From Anderseniella sp. (lineage in GTDB: Bacteria > Pseudomonadota > Alphaproteobacteria > Rhizobiales > Aestuariivirgaceae): 64,000 nt of DNA. This document shows, in pieces, positions 45,071-54,483 of this stretch. The stretch covers positions 24,158-88,157 of the forward strand of contig DAOUPT010000007.1 in NCBI GenBank assembly GCA_030626025.1. The letters run 5' to 3'. The notes under the pieces were generated by a model. The model ran no database searches and was not told the origin of the DNA. It worked only from the letters and a program-made list of their open reading frames with translations. Within the stretch, counting starts at the first letter, position 1. Every line of letters begins with the position of its first letter. Position numbers and translations under genes: made by a program.

Positions 45071-45496
45071 TCAGGCCTCCGTTATTTCAATACTACGTAC
45101 AGTTTTCGTTGGCTCGGGGCGGATAAGATCAATGGATAACAAGCCGTTTTCCATGTCAGCGCCTTTTACTTCCATCCCGTCGGCCAGGACAAAAGTGCGT
45201 TTGAACTGGCGGGCTGCAATACCGCGATGCAGATAGTCACGTTCTTTTTCATCAGTTTGGCGGCCTGAGATTATCAGCTGATTTTCTTCAATGGTTATGT
45301 CCATCTCATCGCGCGAAAATCCAGCCACAGCCAATGTAATGCGCAAGGCATCACCGCTTCCATTATTGGCCAAAACCCGTTCGATATTATAAGGAGGGTA
45401 ACCGTCCCCAGCGGATTTGGTCGCATGATCAAGCATGCGTTCCAATTCATCAAATCCCAACATGAAGGGGCTGGAAAAAACAGACATTCTCGACAT
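45071..45496 (-). CDS. small heat-shock protein, Hsp20/IbpA family
   Basis: A 141-residue alpha-crystallin-type chaperone that holds unfolding proteins in the cytoplasm. The alpha-crystallin domain covers about residues 35-130, with YNIERVLANN at its start, a VAGFSRDEMDI segment, and the family-typical GIAARQFKRTFVL. The start ATG at 45496 (MSRMSVFSSPFML) has AAGGGC 7 bp upstream; the frame open to 45529 is not needed. It forms an operon with the DUF1150 gene. Confidence 0.92.
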   Translation of the reverse strand: MSRMSVFSSPFMLGFDELERMLDHATKSAGDGYPPYNIERVLANNGSGDALRITLAVAGFSRDEMDITIEENQLIISGRQTDEKERDYLHRGIAARQFKRTFVLADGMEVKGADMENGLLSIDLIRPEPTKTVRSIEITEA

Positions 45497-45617
45497 GTCA
45501 AAAGCCCTTTTAAAAAGCAGCCGACGCAAAGCCTGACCCGAAGCGGCATCAGACCGGTTAGTCAGTTTGATATGGTGGCGCGGTTATGGTTTTTCAAGTT
45601 ACAACGGCAATTAGCCA

Positions 45618-47156
45618 TCACAGTTTAAGGTGAATCGGAAACTTCTTGCAAATATCGTTGTGGACATCAGCTGGAATGTGCACGAGTTTTTCCATGGCAA
45701 GAATACGCTCAACCTCCAAACTGGCCTTCTCGGTCATATCAAGACTGCCAAGATCAGCCCAGTTTGACGGGTCCAGCCGTTCGGCGACTTCGGGATACAG
45801 ATAATCTGACTGCATGCGCGCTAGGGTTTGCGGATGACCAAGGAAGTGGGCTGGTCCATGTACTGTTTCACGAATTGCCTGAACGGATAAGGTTTCGGTA
45901 TTGACCTCAATGCCGCGTACGCCTCGCGCAATACTACCCAGCATGTCATTGTCAATGACCATCATTTCGTTACAGGTCCCCAGCAATGAGGCCAGCATTG
46001 ATGCTGATTCACAGATCAGATTAGCCCCGGCCTGGGCCGCCAATGCAACGGTGACCCCTTTCTCATAACCAGCTTGCGCATCAGGCATTTTCGAATCTGT
46101 CATGCCTGCCGCCACAGAAGATGGCAGGCCTCGGGCATTGATGATTTGAGCCGATGCTGCTTCCAATACGGCTTCTTCGCCACTGCCGCCAGACATTGCG
46201 CCGGTGCGCAGGTCAGACACAAATGGCCACACGGCCAGAAACACCTTGTGTCCCGGTTTCATCAAATTAACAAAACACAAAGTAGCAAAAGCTTCAGCCA
46301 GCCCACAGGCCAGCGCTCCTGCCAGCGGGGCCGGGGTCGTCGCACCGGCTTGTCCGGCTGACAAAACATCCATCGGCATGTTATGGCGAACCTGCGCAAC
46401 CAGTCCTTCACAAGTGTCCTGGGCGAATCGCAATGGCGGTACCACAACAGTATTTGCCCCTGAAAGAAAAGGTCGCTTGGCAAAGGCACCCTTTTCACCG
46501 AGCACCATGTCGAACATCTCAACCACATCATCTACGTGGTCAGGCGAAAAGAAACTTGCAGAGATGTGTTTGGTAGTACCTGCCAGGCAGGCATAAGCAG
46601 TATTTAAGTCAAGCTCACGGGCTGATTTAAATTCACGCGGCACCATGGTCCGTCGAAAGGTGTGAATATGCTCCATATGGTGCGCCAGCCTGGCCATGTT
46701 GTAAAGGTCAGCCAGTGTCGTGTCGCGATATTTTCGGGTTTTGGGATCAAGATAAAGAACCGCCGCGCCAGCAGTACTGAAGTAAACCCGCTCATCGCTT
46801 ATACTGAGATCGTATTTAGGATCAAATCCGTAGAGCGTAAACTCCTTTGCGGCCACTTCCAGCGTCCAGTTGAGGAGTTTTTCAGGAAACAGCAGGCGCC
46901 CATCATCGGTTAGTGTTCCCCCCGCTTTAGTCACCAGATCAATGCAATGAGGAATGGCATCTGCCATACCAACAGTCTCGAGCAGTTCGAAAGCAGCTTC
47001 CCATATTTTATCGACATCACCGTCACTCAACGGTTTGTAACGACCACCGGACAGTCCCGGGTGTACGGGTTTAATCGCTTCGGTAAGAGGTGCCCGGCGC
47101 GCAGCCAATCGAGCTTCTCGACCTCCTGATGCTCGTCTCGTTTTAGTTCTGGCCAT
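45618..47156 (-). CDS. MttB-superfamily corrinoid methyltransferase (non-pyrrolysine)
   Basis: A 512-residue member of the trimethylamine methyltransferase superfamily. The frame has no in-frame amber codon, so it is a non-pyrrolysine MttB homologue, a group that includes glycine betaine methyltransferases. Such enzymes move a methyl group from a quaternary amine to a corrinoid protein. The N-terminal 25 residues are very basic. No corrinoid protein or reactivase gene is adjacent. The gene starts 3 bp after the flavoprotein gene's stop codon, so the two are co-transcribed and probably act on related methylated amines such as betaine, dimethylglycine or proline betaine. The substrate is not determinable here. 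Confidence 0.82.
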   Translation of the reverse strand: MARTKTRRASGGREARLAARRAPLTEAIKPVHPGLSGGRYKPLSDGDVDKIWEAAFELLETVGMADAIPHCIDLVTKAGGTLTDDGRLLFPEKLLNWTLEVAAKEFTLYGFDPKYDLSISDERVYFSTAGAAVLYLDPKTRKYRDTTLADLYNMARLAHHMEHIHTFRRTMVPREFKSARELDLNTAYACLAGTTKHISASFFSPDHVDDVVEMFDMVLGEKGAFAKRPFLSGANTVVVPPLRFAQDTCEGLVAQVRHNMPMDVLSAGQAGATTPAPLAGALACGLAEAFATLCFVNLMKPGHKVFLAVWPFVSDLRTGAMSGGSGEEAVLEAASAQIINARGLPSSVAAGMTDSKMPDAQAGYEKGVTVALAAQAGANLICESASMLASLLGTCNEMMVIDNDMLGSIARGVRGIEVNTETLSVQAIRETVHGPAHFLGHPQTLARMQSDYLYPEVAERLDPSNWADLGSLDMTEKASLEVERILAMEKLVHIPADVHNDICKKFPIHLKL

Positions 47157-47159
47157 TTT

Positions 47160-49580
47160 TCAGCTCCTCATTCTCGATGCTGTTGGATCCCAAAGCGGTT
47201 CTGCCTCAATTGTTGCACAGCATCGGGTGTCCAGAATCTCAATTTCAAATTTTGTACCTGGTTTCGAATTGGCAACATCGACGTAGGCAAATGCCAGACT
47301 TTTGCCGACCGCATGCCCATAACCGCCTGATGTGGTAACACCGATAAGTTTTTTACCGTAAAACACCGGTTCGTTGCCACGGCAATCGACATCGCCAGCT
47401 TCGACAGACAGATAAACCAGCTTATGAGTAGTGCCGGTTTGTTTGACGTTATCAGTCGCCTGCTTGCCGACGTAATCTTCTTTTTCCCAGCCGACAAAGC
47501 GCTCCATATCTGCCTCAACCATGTTGACTTCGGCGGTTAATTCACTGCCCATGCCGCGAAAAGCTTTTTCCATCCGCAGGCTGTTCATTGCATAGGTGCC
47601 AAACAAACAGATATCAAACTTGTCACCGGCTTCCATCAGTTTTTCAAACACTACCGGCATATCAGCCATTGGAACGTGCAGTTCCCACCCCAACTCGCCA
47701 ACATAGGAGATGCGTAAAGCGCGCAGGGAAACACCCGCAATTGTCATTTGTCTGCCGGTTAGCCAGCGAAAGGCTTCATTTGAAATATCATCGACGGTTA
47801 ACTTTTCGAGCACCTTGCGTGAAAGCGGTCCGGCCAGCACCAGGGTGCCGAAATCGTCGGTGATATCAGTGATTGAAACATCTTCATCACCACGGATCGA
47901 ATGTTGTATCGTATCGAAATCATGAATTTGAGCCGCCGCACCGGCAAGAACATAAAAATGATCCTCTGCAAGTCGTGTTACTGTAACTTCGCCATCAATA
48001 CGGCCATTTTCGCTCAACAAATGAGCCAGCACCACGCCACCGTTTTTACGGGGCATTTTGTTGGCACAAATACGGTTGAGAAAACTAAGCGCATCCTTGC
48101 CGGTTACATCAAATTTGGCAAATGTTGAAAGGTCCATAAGTGCGACCTGTTCACGAACTGCTTTGCACTCGCTTGCGACCGAGGCAAAAGCATTGGAGCG
48201 CCGGAATGTATAATCTTCTCCACTCTGCTTCAAATCGTACCAGCTCGGCCGTTCCCAACCAAACACCTGTTCAAATTGTGCACCACGTTCTTTCAGGACA
48301 TTGTAAAGAGTCGAAGTCCGCAACGGACGCCCGCCGGGGTGTTGTTCGCCCGGTGCCAGACAGGTGTACATGGCTTGATAGTCTTCAATAGACTTTAATT
48401 TGGTGTAATCTGCGTCAGCCCAATCAGCGAAACGCCGGGGATCAAACTCGAGCATGTTGATATCGCTGTCACCATGCACCATCCACTGGGCCAAATACTT
48501 ACCAGCTCCAGCACCTTGCGCAATACCAATTGCCGCTCCGCAACACATCCAGTAGTTCTGAACTCCAGCAGCCGGGCCAAGCAGAAAATTTCCGTCAGGT
48601 GTGTGGGTGATGGCCCCCGAAATAACATTTTTCAATCCGGCCTTGCCAAACAGTGGCAACCGTTCGGTCGCTTTTTCAAGCCACGGCATTAGCCGGTCAA
48701 TTTCCGGTGCCACCAACTCGTTTTCAAAATCCCACGGCACACCATCTTCAAAACACAAATGCGCTCCGGCGGTCTCATAAGGGCCGATTAAAATCCCGTC
48801 GGTTTCTTCACGCAGGTAACAATGGGAGTAAGGATCACGAACCACCGGCAGCTCCAGCTCCATATCGATAAGTTCCTGTATCGGCTCAGTGATCAAATAA
48901 TGATGCAGCATGTTTGACATCGGTACATTGATCCCGCTCCAGCCGCCAACCACATCAGCATAAGATCCTGCTGCATTAACCACATGCTCACAGATTATCG
49001 TTCCGGTCTCGGTAACAACCTGCCACTCACCGCTTTCCAGTTGTTTGATATCTTTAACCAGACAACGGCGCTCAATCTCAACTCCATGCTGGCGGGCGCC
49101 CGCTGCCATTGCCATGGTGCTGTCGGCAGGTGCGACATGACCATCTGTAAAGGTTACAAATCCAGCCTTGACGCCAAAGGTTTCCAGATACGGGTGGTAT
49201 TTTTTGATCTCGTCAGGCCCGACAATCTCTGCATCAAACCCGGCCAGTTTGGCGATGCCTTTTACTTGATGAAACCAGTCGACTTCCTTGTCACTCAAGG
49301 CCAGACGAACACCACCGCATTCATGCCATGACACAGATTGACCGGTAAGTTCCTCCAGATTGGAGTAAAGCTGGGTTCCATAGAGATGAATTTTTGCAAG
49401 GCTTAGCGAACCGATCATGTGGGGGCATTGTCCGGCTGCATGCCAGGTGGAGCCGGATGTCAGTTCACCTTTTTCAAGCAGAACAGTATCTTTGCCCCAT
49501 CCTTCAAGCCCCAGATGATAGGCAAGCCCAACTCCCATCGCGCCGCCTCCGACAATTACAACTCGTGCATGAGATCTCAT
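47160..49580 (-). CDS. dimethylglycine/sarcosine dehydrogenase-like flavoprotein with GcvT domain
   Basis: An 806-residue two-part enzyme. Residues about 1-390 are a DAO-type FAD domain with VVIVGGGAMGVGLAYHLG and the SGSTWHAAG covalent-flavin-type region. Residues about 430-800 are a GcvT/aminomethyltransferase-like domain that would transfer the released one-carbon unit to tetrahydrofolate. This is the architecture of dimethylglycine and sarcosine dehydrogenases. It is the first gene of a two-gene unit with the MttB-type methyltransferase, suggesting stepwise demethylation of a methylated amine. It is divergent from glpD. No signal peptide is seen. Confidence 0.88.
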   Translation of the reverse strand: MRSHARVVIVGGGAMGVGLAYHLGLEGWGKDTVLLEKGELTSGSTWHAAGQCPHMIGSLSLAKIHLYGTQLYSNLEELTGQSVSWHECGGVRLALSDKEVDWFHQVKGIAKLAGFDAEIVGPDEIKKYHPYLETFGVKAGFVTFTDGHVAPADSTMAMAAGARQHGVEIERRCLVKDIKQLESGEWQVVTETGTIICEHVVNAAGSYADVVGGWSGINVPMSNMLHHYLITEPIQELIDMELELPVVRDPYSHCYLREETDGILIGPYETAGAHLCFEDGVPWDFENELVAPEIDRLMPWLEKATERLPLFGKAGLKNVISGAITHTPDGNFLLGPAAGVQNYWMCCGAAIGIAQGAGAGKYLAQWMVHGDSDINMLEFDPRRFADWADADYTKLKSIEDYQAMYTCLAPGEQHPGGRPLRTSTLYNVLKERGAQFEQVFGWERPSWYDLKQSGEDYTFRRSNAFASVASECKAVREQVALMDLSTFAKFDVTGKDALSFLNRICANKMPRKNGGVVLAHLLSENGRIDGEVTVTRLAEDHFYVLAGAAAQIHDFDTIQHSIRGDEDVSITDITDDFGTLVLAGPLSRKVLEKLTVDDISNEAFRWLTGRQMTIAGVSLRALRISYVGELGWELHVPMADMPVVFEKLMEAGDKFDICLFGTYAMNSLRMEKAFRGMGSELTAEVNMVEADMERFVGWEKEDYVGKQATDNVKQTGTTHKLVYLSVEAGDVDCRGNEPVFYGKKLIGVTTSGGYGHAVGKSLAFAYVDVANSKPGTKFEIEILDTRCCATIEAEPLWDPTASRMRS

Positions 49581-49748
49581 TATAGGCCCCTTTTAGAACT
49601 TTGCGAGAACACTGATACCGGACCTTCATCCTATGGCCAGTGTGGAAAAGACTCAAACCACGGTGACGAAGGGTTTTTGCCCTTTTGCGACAATAGAGAT
49701 AAGGGCAGAATTTTTATTGAAGGTAACGACAATGTTGCTTATGGTTTT

Positions 49749-49762
49749 TTGATCCTAATCAA
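49749..49762. promoter_or_regulatory. FNR/FnrL binding site (perfect) upstream of glpD
   Basis: TTGAT-CCTA-ATCAA matches the FNR consensus at all ten conserved positions. It ends only 17 bp before the glpD GTG. A site this close to the gene probably overlaps the core promoter or the start of the transcript, which fits repression of the aerobic enzyme under low oxygen better than activation. It could instead activate the divergent flavoprotein gene, whose start is 169 bp away. Confidence 0.75.
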
Positions 49763-49779
49763 AGAAATAACCAAGCGCT

Positions 49780-51300
49780 GTGATAAAAATTTTCCTCCCT
49801 TCCCAAGAAAAAATATACGACATAGCCATTATAGGTGGCGGTGTGAACGGTTGCGGTGTGGCACGCGATGCTGCCGGGCGCGGATTATCGGTATTGTTGC
49901 TGGAAAAGGATGATCTGGCCAGCGGCACGTCATCGGCGTCTTCAAAACTGGTTCACGGTGGTTTGCGATATCTCGAGCAGTATGAGTTTATGCTGGTTCG
50001 CAAGGCTCTGAAAGAACGCGAAATATTGCTTTCAATTGCCCCTCACATCATTTCCCCCTTGCGCTTTGTGTTGCCCCACAATGCAGATTTGCGACCAAAG
50101 TGGATGATCCGCATCGGCCTGTTTTTATACGATACGCTAGGCGGTCGCAAATTGCTGAACAAATCTCACCAGATTGATCTGCGGACCGATGCGGCAGGGC
50201 GGGCGTTAAAGCCTGAGTTTACCCATGGCTTTGAATATTCAGATTGCAAGGTTGATGATGCCCGTCTGGTTGTTCTCAATGCAGTTGATGCAAAACAACG
50301 AGGCGCAGAAATTAAACCCCGATGTGAATTAACCAAGGGGTTTCGTAAAAACGACCATTGGCTCCTGCAAACAACCGATACTATCACTGGTAATGAGACA
50401 GAGTTTAAAGCTCGCATTCTGGTCAATGCCGCCGGGCCCTGGGTCTCGGAAGTTGTTAGTGACCGGATTATGCTGGATACAACTTCGGATGTGCGATTGG
50501 TCAAAGGCAGTCATATTGTCGTACCGAAACTTTTCGATCACGACAGAGCCTATATTTTCCAGAATGCCGACAACCGGGTAATTTTTGCGATACCGTTTCA
50601 TGACGACTTTACTTTAATAGGCACCACCGATGTCGACATGACTGGCAACCCTGGCGGGGCAGAGGTCAGCCAGCAGGAAATAGAGTATCTGTGTGATGCC
50701 GCCAATGAGTATTTCAACGTGCCGATTAATCCGCAAGATGTTGTCTGGGAATTTGCCGGCATAAGGCCGCTGTTTGATGATGGTGAAAGTTCAGCCTCTG
50801 AAACAACCCGCGATTACGTGCTTGAGTTGTTGGAACCTGAAGACAAGCCGCCTTTGTTATCGGTATTCGGTGGCAAAATTACTACCTATCGCAAGCTGGC
50901 TGAAGCGGTTTTTGATGAGTTAAACAACTGGTTGCCGGACTTGCAACCCGAATGGACAGCCACAGCCCCTTTACCCGGTGGCGATTTTCTCCATAGCGAG
51001 CTGGAAAATCAGATTGAAAGTCTGCAGCGGAATTTTTCGTTCCTTGACCGCAAAACCATTCAGCGGCTTTTTCAAGCCTATGGAACTGATGCAAAAAAAC
51101 TTCTTGCCGGATGCAAAATCAGACAAGATATGGGGACACATTTTGGCTCTGATCTTTATCAGCGAGAGGTGGAGTACCTGATCGATAATGAATGGGCGAT
51201 GACCGCCGAGGATATCGTCTGGCGTCGATCAAAAACCGGGTTGTATATGAGCAAAAAGGAAATTGAAACTCTCGACATTTGGCTGCGAGCCAGGTATTAA
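49780..51300 (+). CDS. glpD: aerobic glycerol-3-phosphate dehydrogenase
   Basis: A 506-residue FAD enzyme of the inner-membrane face that oxidises glycerol-3-phosphate to dihydroxyacetone phosphate and feeds the quinone pool. The N-terminal motif IYDIAIIGGGVNGCGVARDAAGR binds FAD, and DDLASGTSSASSKLVHGGLRY and FSVFGGKITTYRKLAE-like segments are family signatures. The only plausible start is GTG at 49780, without a good ribosome site. A perfect FNR box lies just upstream. Its stop overlaps the convergent folC gene by 4 bp. No glpF, glpK or glpR is adjacent. Confidence 0.95.
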   Translation: MIKIFLPSQEKIYDIAIIGGGVNGCGVARDAAGRGLSVLLLEKDDLASGTSSASSKLVHGGLRYLEQYEFMLVRKALKEREILLSIAPHIISPLRFVLPHNADLRPKWMIRIGLFLYDTLGGRKLLNKSHQIDLRTDAAGRALKPEFTHGFEYSDCKVDDARLVVLNAVDAKQRGAEIKPRCELTKGFRKNDHWLLQTTDTITGNETEFKARILVNAAGPWVSEVVSDRIMLDTTSDVRLVKGSHIVVPKLFDHDRAYIFQNADNRVIFAIPFHDDFTLIGTTDVDMTGNPGGAEVSQQEIEYLCDAANEYFNVPINPQDVVWEFAGIRPLFDDGESSASETTRDYVLELLEPEDKPPLLSVFGGKITTYRKLAEAVFDELNNWLPDLQPEWTATAPLPGGDFLHSELENQIESLQRNFSFLDRKTIQRLFQAYGTDAKKLLAGCKIRQDMGTHFGSDLYQREVEYLIDNEWAMTAEDIVWRRSKTGLYMSKKEIETLDIWLRARY

Positions 51301-52643
51301 AACTTTGTTGTTCCAGAAATCAGACTGGCCTGTTCATTGCGATGCTCGGCTAATACATGCCCGGCCAGATATAGGGAACCGCCAATCAGTATTCGTGGTG
51401 CATTGCAAAATTCAGCTGCAGCATTAAGAGCCTCTTTAAGCGAATTTTGTGGATAGGCATCAAGGTTTGCCTGCAGGGCAATATTGGCCAACACTTCTCC
51501 AGACAGCGCATTTTCCTCATGGGGAATGGCAATGGTAAAAACCACATGAGCCATGTCTTCAAAAGCTTCAAAATATCCGATCGGATCTTTGCTGTTGAGC
51601 ATGCCGACAATCAGCACCAGCGGACGGGGAGAGCGATCATTCAACTCTGCCAGTGCAACGGCCAGTGCTTGCCCGGCTGCCGGATTATGGCCACCATCAA
51701 GCCAGATTTCGCTGCCGGCTGGAGCCCATTCGTGTAAATCTCCCGGCTCAAGTTTTTGCAATCGGGCCGACCACTCGACAGTCTCTAAACCGGTCTCAAT
51801 ATGTTTTGCCGTTATGCGCTTGTCATCAAGCGCCCGGACCGTTGCAATAGCTGTTCCGGCGTTAATGATCTGATGCTGGCCAATGAGCTGTGGCATTGGT
51901 AAATCGAGCAGCTCTTTGTCATTTTGAAAAACCAGACGACCGTGTTGTTCATAGGCCTGCCAGTCCTGGTCAGCAATTTGTAACGGGCTGCCGACCCGCG
52001 ACCCAATGTGTTCGATGACATCGCGAACCTCGTCATGCTGGGGACCAATGATAGCAGGTACATTTCTTTTCAGGATACCAGACTTTTCAGCCGCTATATC
52101 AGCCAGTGTTTCGCCTAAATACTGTTGATGGTCGAGATCTACCGGCGTAATGACACAGACGGATGGTTTCTCTATGACGTTGGTCGCATCAAGTCTGCCA
52201 CCAAGGCCAGTTTCCAGCAAAACATAATCAGCCGGTGTCCGCGAAAAAGCCAGAAACGCCGCCGCAGTGGTAATTTCAAAAAAGGTAATCGATGTATCAC
52301 CATTGACACTCTCGCACTCTTCCAGCAACGCCGAAAGGTGATCATCGCTGATCAGGTCGCCTTTGTTCGCGTCTTGACCAGCGAGATAAATCCGCTCGTT
52401 AAAACGCACCAGATGTGGTGATGAATAAACATGAACACCAAGTCCGGCAGCTTCCATAATGGCGCGCATAAAAGCAATGGTTGAACCTTTGCCATTGGTT
52501 CCAGCCACATGAATAACCGGTGGCAGTTTGTTTTCGGGGTGATCGAGTTGCTCAAGCAGTCGCTCCAACCGTTCAAGAGTCAGATCAATCACCTTGGGGT
52601 GAAGTTGCAACAAGCGTCGCAAAATTGCGTCAACTACAGCCAT
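51297..52643 (-). CDS. folC: folylpolyglutamate/dihydrofolate synthase
   Basis: A 448-residue Mur-ligase-fold enzyme that adds glutamate to dihydropteroate and folates. The P-loop VAGTNGKGST is at about residues 46-55, and LDGGHNPAAGQAL marks the C-terminal glutamate-ligase domain. It starts 6 bp after the accD stop codon. The order trpF-trpB-trpA-accD-folC is conserved in alphaproteobacteria. Confidence 0.95.
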   Translation of the reverse strand: MAVVDAILRRLLQLHPKVIDLTLERLERLLEQLDHPENKLPPVIHVAGTNGKGSTIAFMRAIMEAAGLGVHVYSSPHLVRFNERIYLAGQDANKGDLISDDHLSALLEECESVNGDTSITFFEITTAAAFLAFSRTPADYVLLETGLGGRLDATNVIEKPSVCVITPVDLDHQQYLGETLADIAAEKSGILKRNVPAIIGPQHDEVRDVIEHIGSRVGSPLQIADQDWQAYEQHGRLVFQNDKELLDLPMPQLIGQHQIINAGTAIATVRALDDKRITAKHIETGLETVEWSARLQKLEPGDLHEWAPAGSEIWLDGGHNPAAGQALAVALAELNDRSPRPLVLIVGMLNSKDPIGYFEAFEDMAHVVFTIAIPHEENALSGEVLANIALQANLDAYPQNSLKEALNAAAEFCNAPRILIGGSLYLAGHVLAEHRNEQASLISGTTKF

Positions 52644-52649
52644 CAGGCA

Positions 52650-53615
52650 TTAGTCCTGTACAGACTCTTTGTCATCGCTGCTGTCTGAAACCTCCAGCGG
52701 CTGGTCATTAGTTTCAGCAACAGGTTCTTCTTCATGGACAGCTTTTTTAATCATCTCAATCGCTGGTGCCTTCATCAGCATACGGGCTATTTGTGCAACG
52801 GTGTTGCGCATTTCATGCCGGTGCACAATCAGGTCGACCATGCCGTGATCAAGCAAATATTCTGAGCGCTGGAATCCAGCCGGGAGTTTTTCCCGAATGG
52901 TTTGTTCAATCACCCGCGCTCCGGCAAAACCGATTCGGGCATTGGGTTCGGCAAGATGAATGTCCCCGAGCATTGCATAAGAGGCGGTAACGCCACCGGT
53001 TGTCGGGTCGGTTAAAACGACGATATAGGGCAGCTTTGCTTCACGCAGTTGTTGTACGGCCACAGTGGTGCGCGGCATTTGCATAAGCGATAAAATCCCC
53101 TCCTGCATGCGGGCACCACCTGAAGCAACAAACAGCACGAACGGACATTTCTTTTCCACCGCCAATTGCATTGAAACAATAAGGGCCTCACCCGCTGCCA
53201 TCCCCAGTGAGCCGCCCATGAACTTGAAGTCTTGAACGGTCATAACGATTGGCAGATCATGCAACTTGCCGTAGCCGGTAACAATGACATCAGCCTGATC
53301 GGTGTTGGCCTTGGCAGCTTTGAGCCGGTCGGTGTATTTTTTCTGATCCTTAAATTTTAGTGGGTCGACGGCAACTTCGGGAAACTCAATATTTTCATAG
53401 GCACCATCATCAAACATCGCCGCAAGGCGCAGTTTGGGTTTCCAGTTCATATGATAGCCAGAACTGGGCACAACAAACTGGTTGGCTTCAAGGTCGCGGT
53501 AAAAAACCATCTCGCCTGACAGTGGACACTTGATCCACATGTTATCAGGAGTGTCCTTTTTTGTTCCCAAAATGCCCCTTATCTTGGGTCGTACAAAGTT
53601 TTTAATCCAGTTCAC
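52650..53615 (-). CDS. accD: acetyl-CoA carboxylase carboxyltransferase beta subunit
   Basis: A 321-residue beta subunit of the carboxyltransferase that makes malonyl-CoA with AccA. The crotonase-like core is intact ([42 protein letters not shown]). The N-terminal zinc ribbon found in most bacteria is degenerate: of the four expected Cys only one remains (KCPLSGEM), and the second pair reads VVPSSGYHM. This loss is known from Hyphomicrobiales AccD, so it is a lineage mark rather than damage. The C-terminus has an acidic extension. It lies between trpA and folC. Confidence 0.95.
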   Translation of the reverse strand: MNWIKNFVRPKIRGILGTKKDTPDNMWIKCPLSGEMVFYRDLEANQFVVPSSGYHMNWKPKLRLAAMFDDGAYENIEFPEVAVDPLKFKDQKKYTDRLKAAKANTDQADVIVTGYGKLHDLPIVMTVQDFKFMGGSLGMAAGEALIVSMQLAVEKKCPFVLFVASGGARMQEGILSLMQMPRTTVAVQQLREAKLPYIVVLTDPTTGGVTASYAMLGDIHLAEPNARIGFAGARVIEQTIREKLPAGFQRSEYLLDHGMVDLIVHRHEMRNTVAQIARMLMKAPAIEMIKKAVHEEEPVAETNDQPLEVSDSSDDKESVQD

Positions 53616-53643
53616 TGACTTGCTCCCGTTAAATCATTCAACT

Positions 53644-54483
53644 TTAAATTTCGTTTGCGGCTTTTTTTATACCAGCGGCAAGGTCTTGTACTATTTCATG
53701 GACAGCGCCTGCTGTTTTTGCCGTTGGTTTACCGTTTTCATCAAGGCTGTTCTTCACCGCATCTACAAGTGCCGAACCTACCACGACCCCGTCAGCGCCT
53801 CTGGCGATAGCCTGCGCCTGTTCGCCGGTGCGAACTCCAAACCCGACCGCGACCGGTAAGTCAGTTTGCGCTTTGATCCGGGCAACAGCTTCAGAGACAT
53901 TGGAGACGTTTGGTGCCTTGGTACCGGTAACACCAAGCACCGATACATAATAAACGAAGCCGGAAGTATTGGTTAAAACGATTGGCAGTCGTTTTTCGTC
54001 TGTGGTCGGCGTCGCCAGCCGGATAAAATTAATCCCGGTAGCAAGGGCTGGAATACAAAGCTCTTGGTCTTCTTCTGGCGGCAGGTCGACAATAATCAGC
54101 CCATCCACACCAGCCTGTTTGGCATCGGCCAGAAACCGTTCGCTGCCATAGATATAAATCGGATTATAGTAGCCCATCAATACAATGGGGGTGTCGTTAT
54201 CATTTTTGCGAAATGCCCGCACCATCTCGAGGGTTTTGATCATGTTCTGACCATTTGCCAGCGCCCGAAGCGACGAAGCCTGAATAGCCGGGCCATCTGC
54301 CATCGGGTCGGTAAACGGCATACCAAGTTCAATGACATCAGCACCAGCAGCCGGCAAGCCATTGATAATGTCCATTGAAGCATCAAAGTCTGGGTCGCCA
54401 GCGGTAACAAATGTAACCAGCGCTGAGCGGCCCTGTTTTTTCAGTTCGGCAAAGCGGCTGTCAATGCGTGTCGTATGGCTCAC
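53644..54483 (-). CDS. trpA: tryptophan synthase alpha subunit
   Basis: A 279-residue TIM-barrel enzyme that cleaves indole-3-glycerol phosphate to indole. The signature [23 protein letters not shown] carries the catalytic Glu and the Asp follows in [12 protein letters not shown]. Its start overlaps the trpB stop by 4 bp, coupling the two subunits of the channelled complex. A 28-bp gap separates it from accD. Confidence 0.96.
   Translation of the reverse strand: MSHTTRIDSRFAELKKQGRSALVTFVTAGDPDFDASMDIINGLPAAGADVIELGMPFTDPMADGPAIQASSLRALANGQNMIKTLEMVRAFRKNDNDTPIVLMGYYNPIYIYGSERFLADAKQAGVDGLIIVDLPPEEDQELCIPALATGINFIRLATPTTDEKRLPIVLTNTSGFVYYVSVLGVTGTKAPNVSNVSEAVARIKAQTDLPVAVGFGVRTGEQAQAIARGADGVVVGSALVDAVKNSLDENGKPTAKTAGAVHEIVQDLAAGIKKAANEI

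Noticed and set aside
45618..47156. Pyrrolysine-containing trimethylamine methyltransferase
   Set aside because: There is no in-frame amber codon in the gene, so it belongs to the non-pyrrolysine branch.
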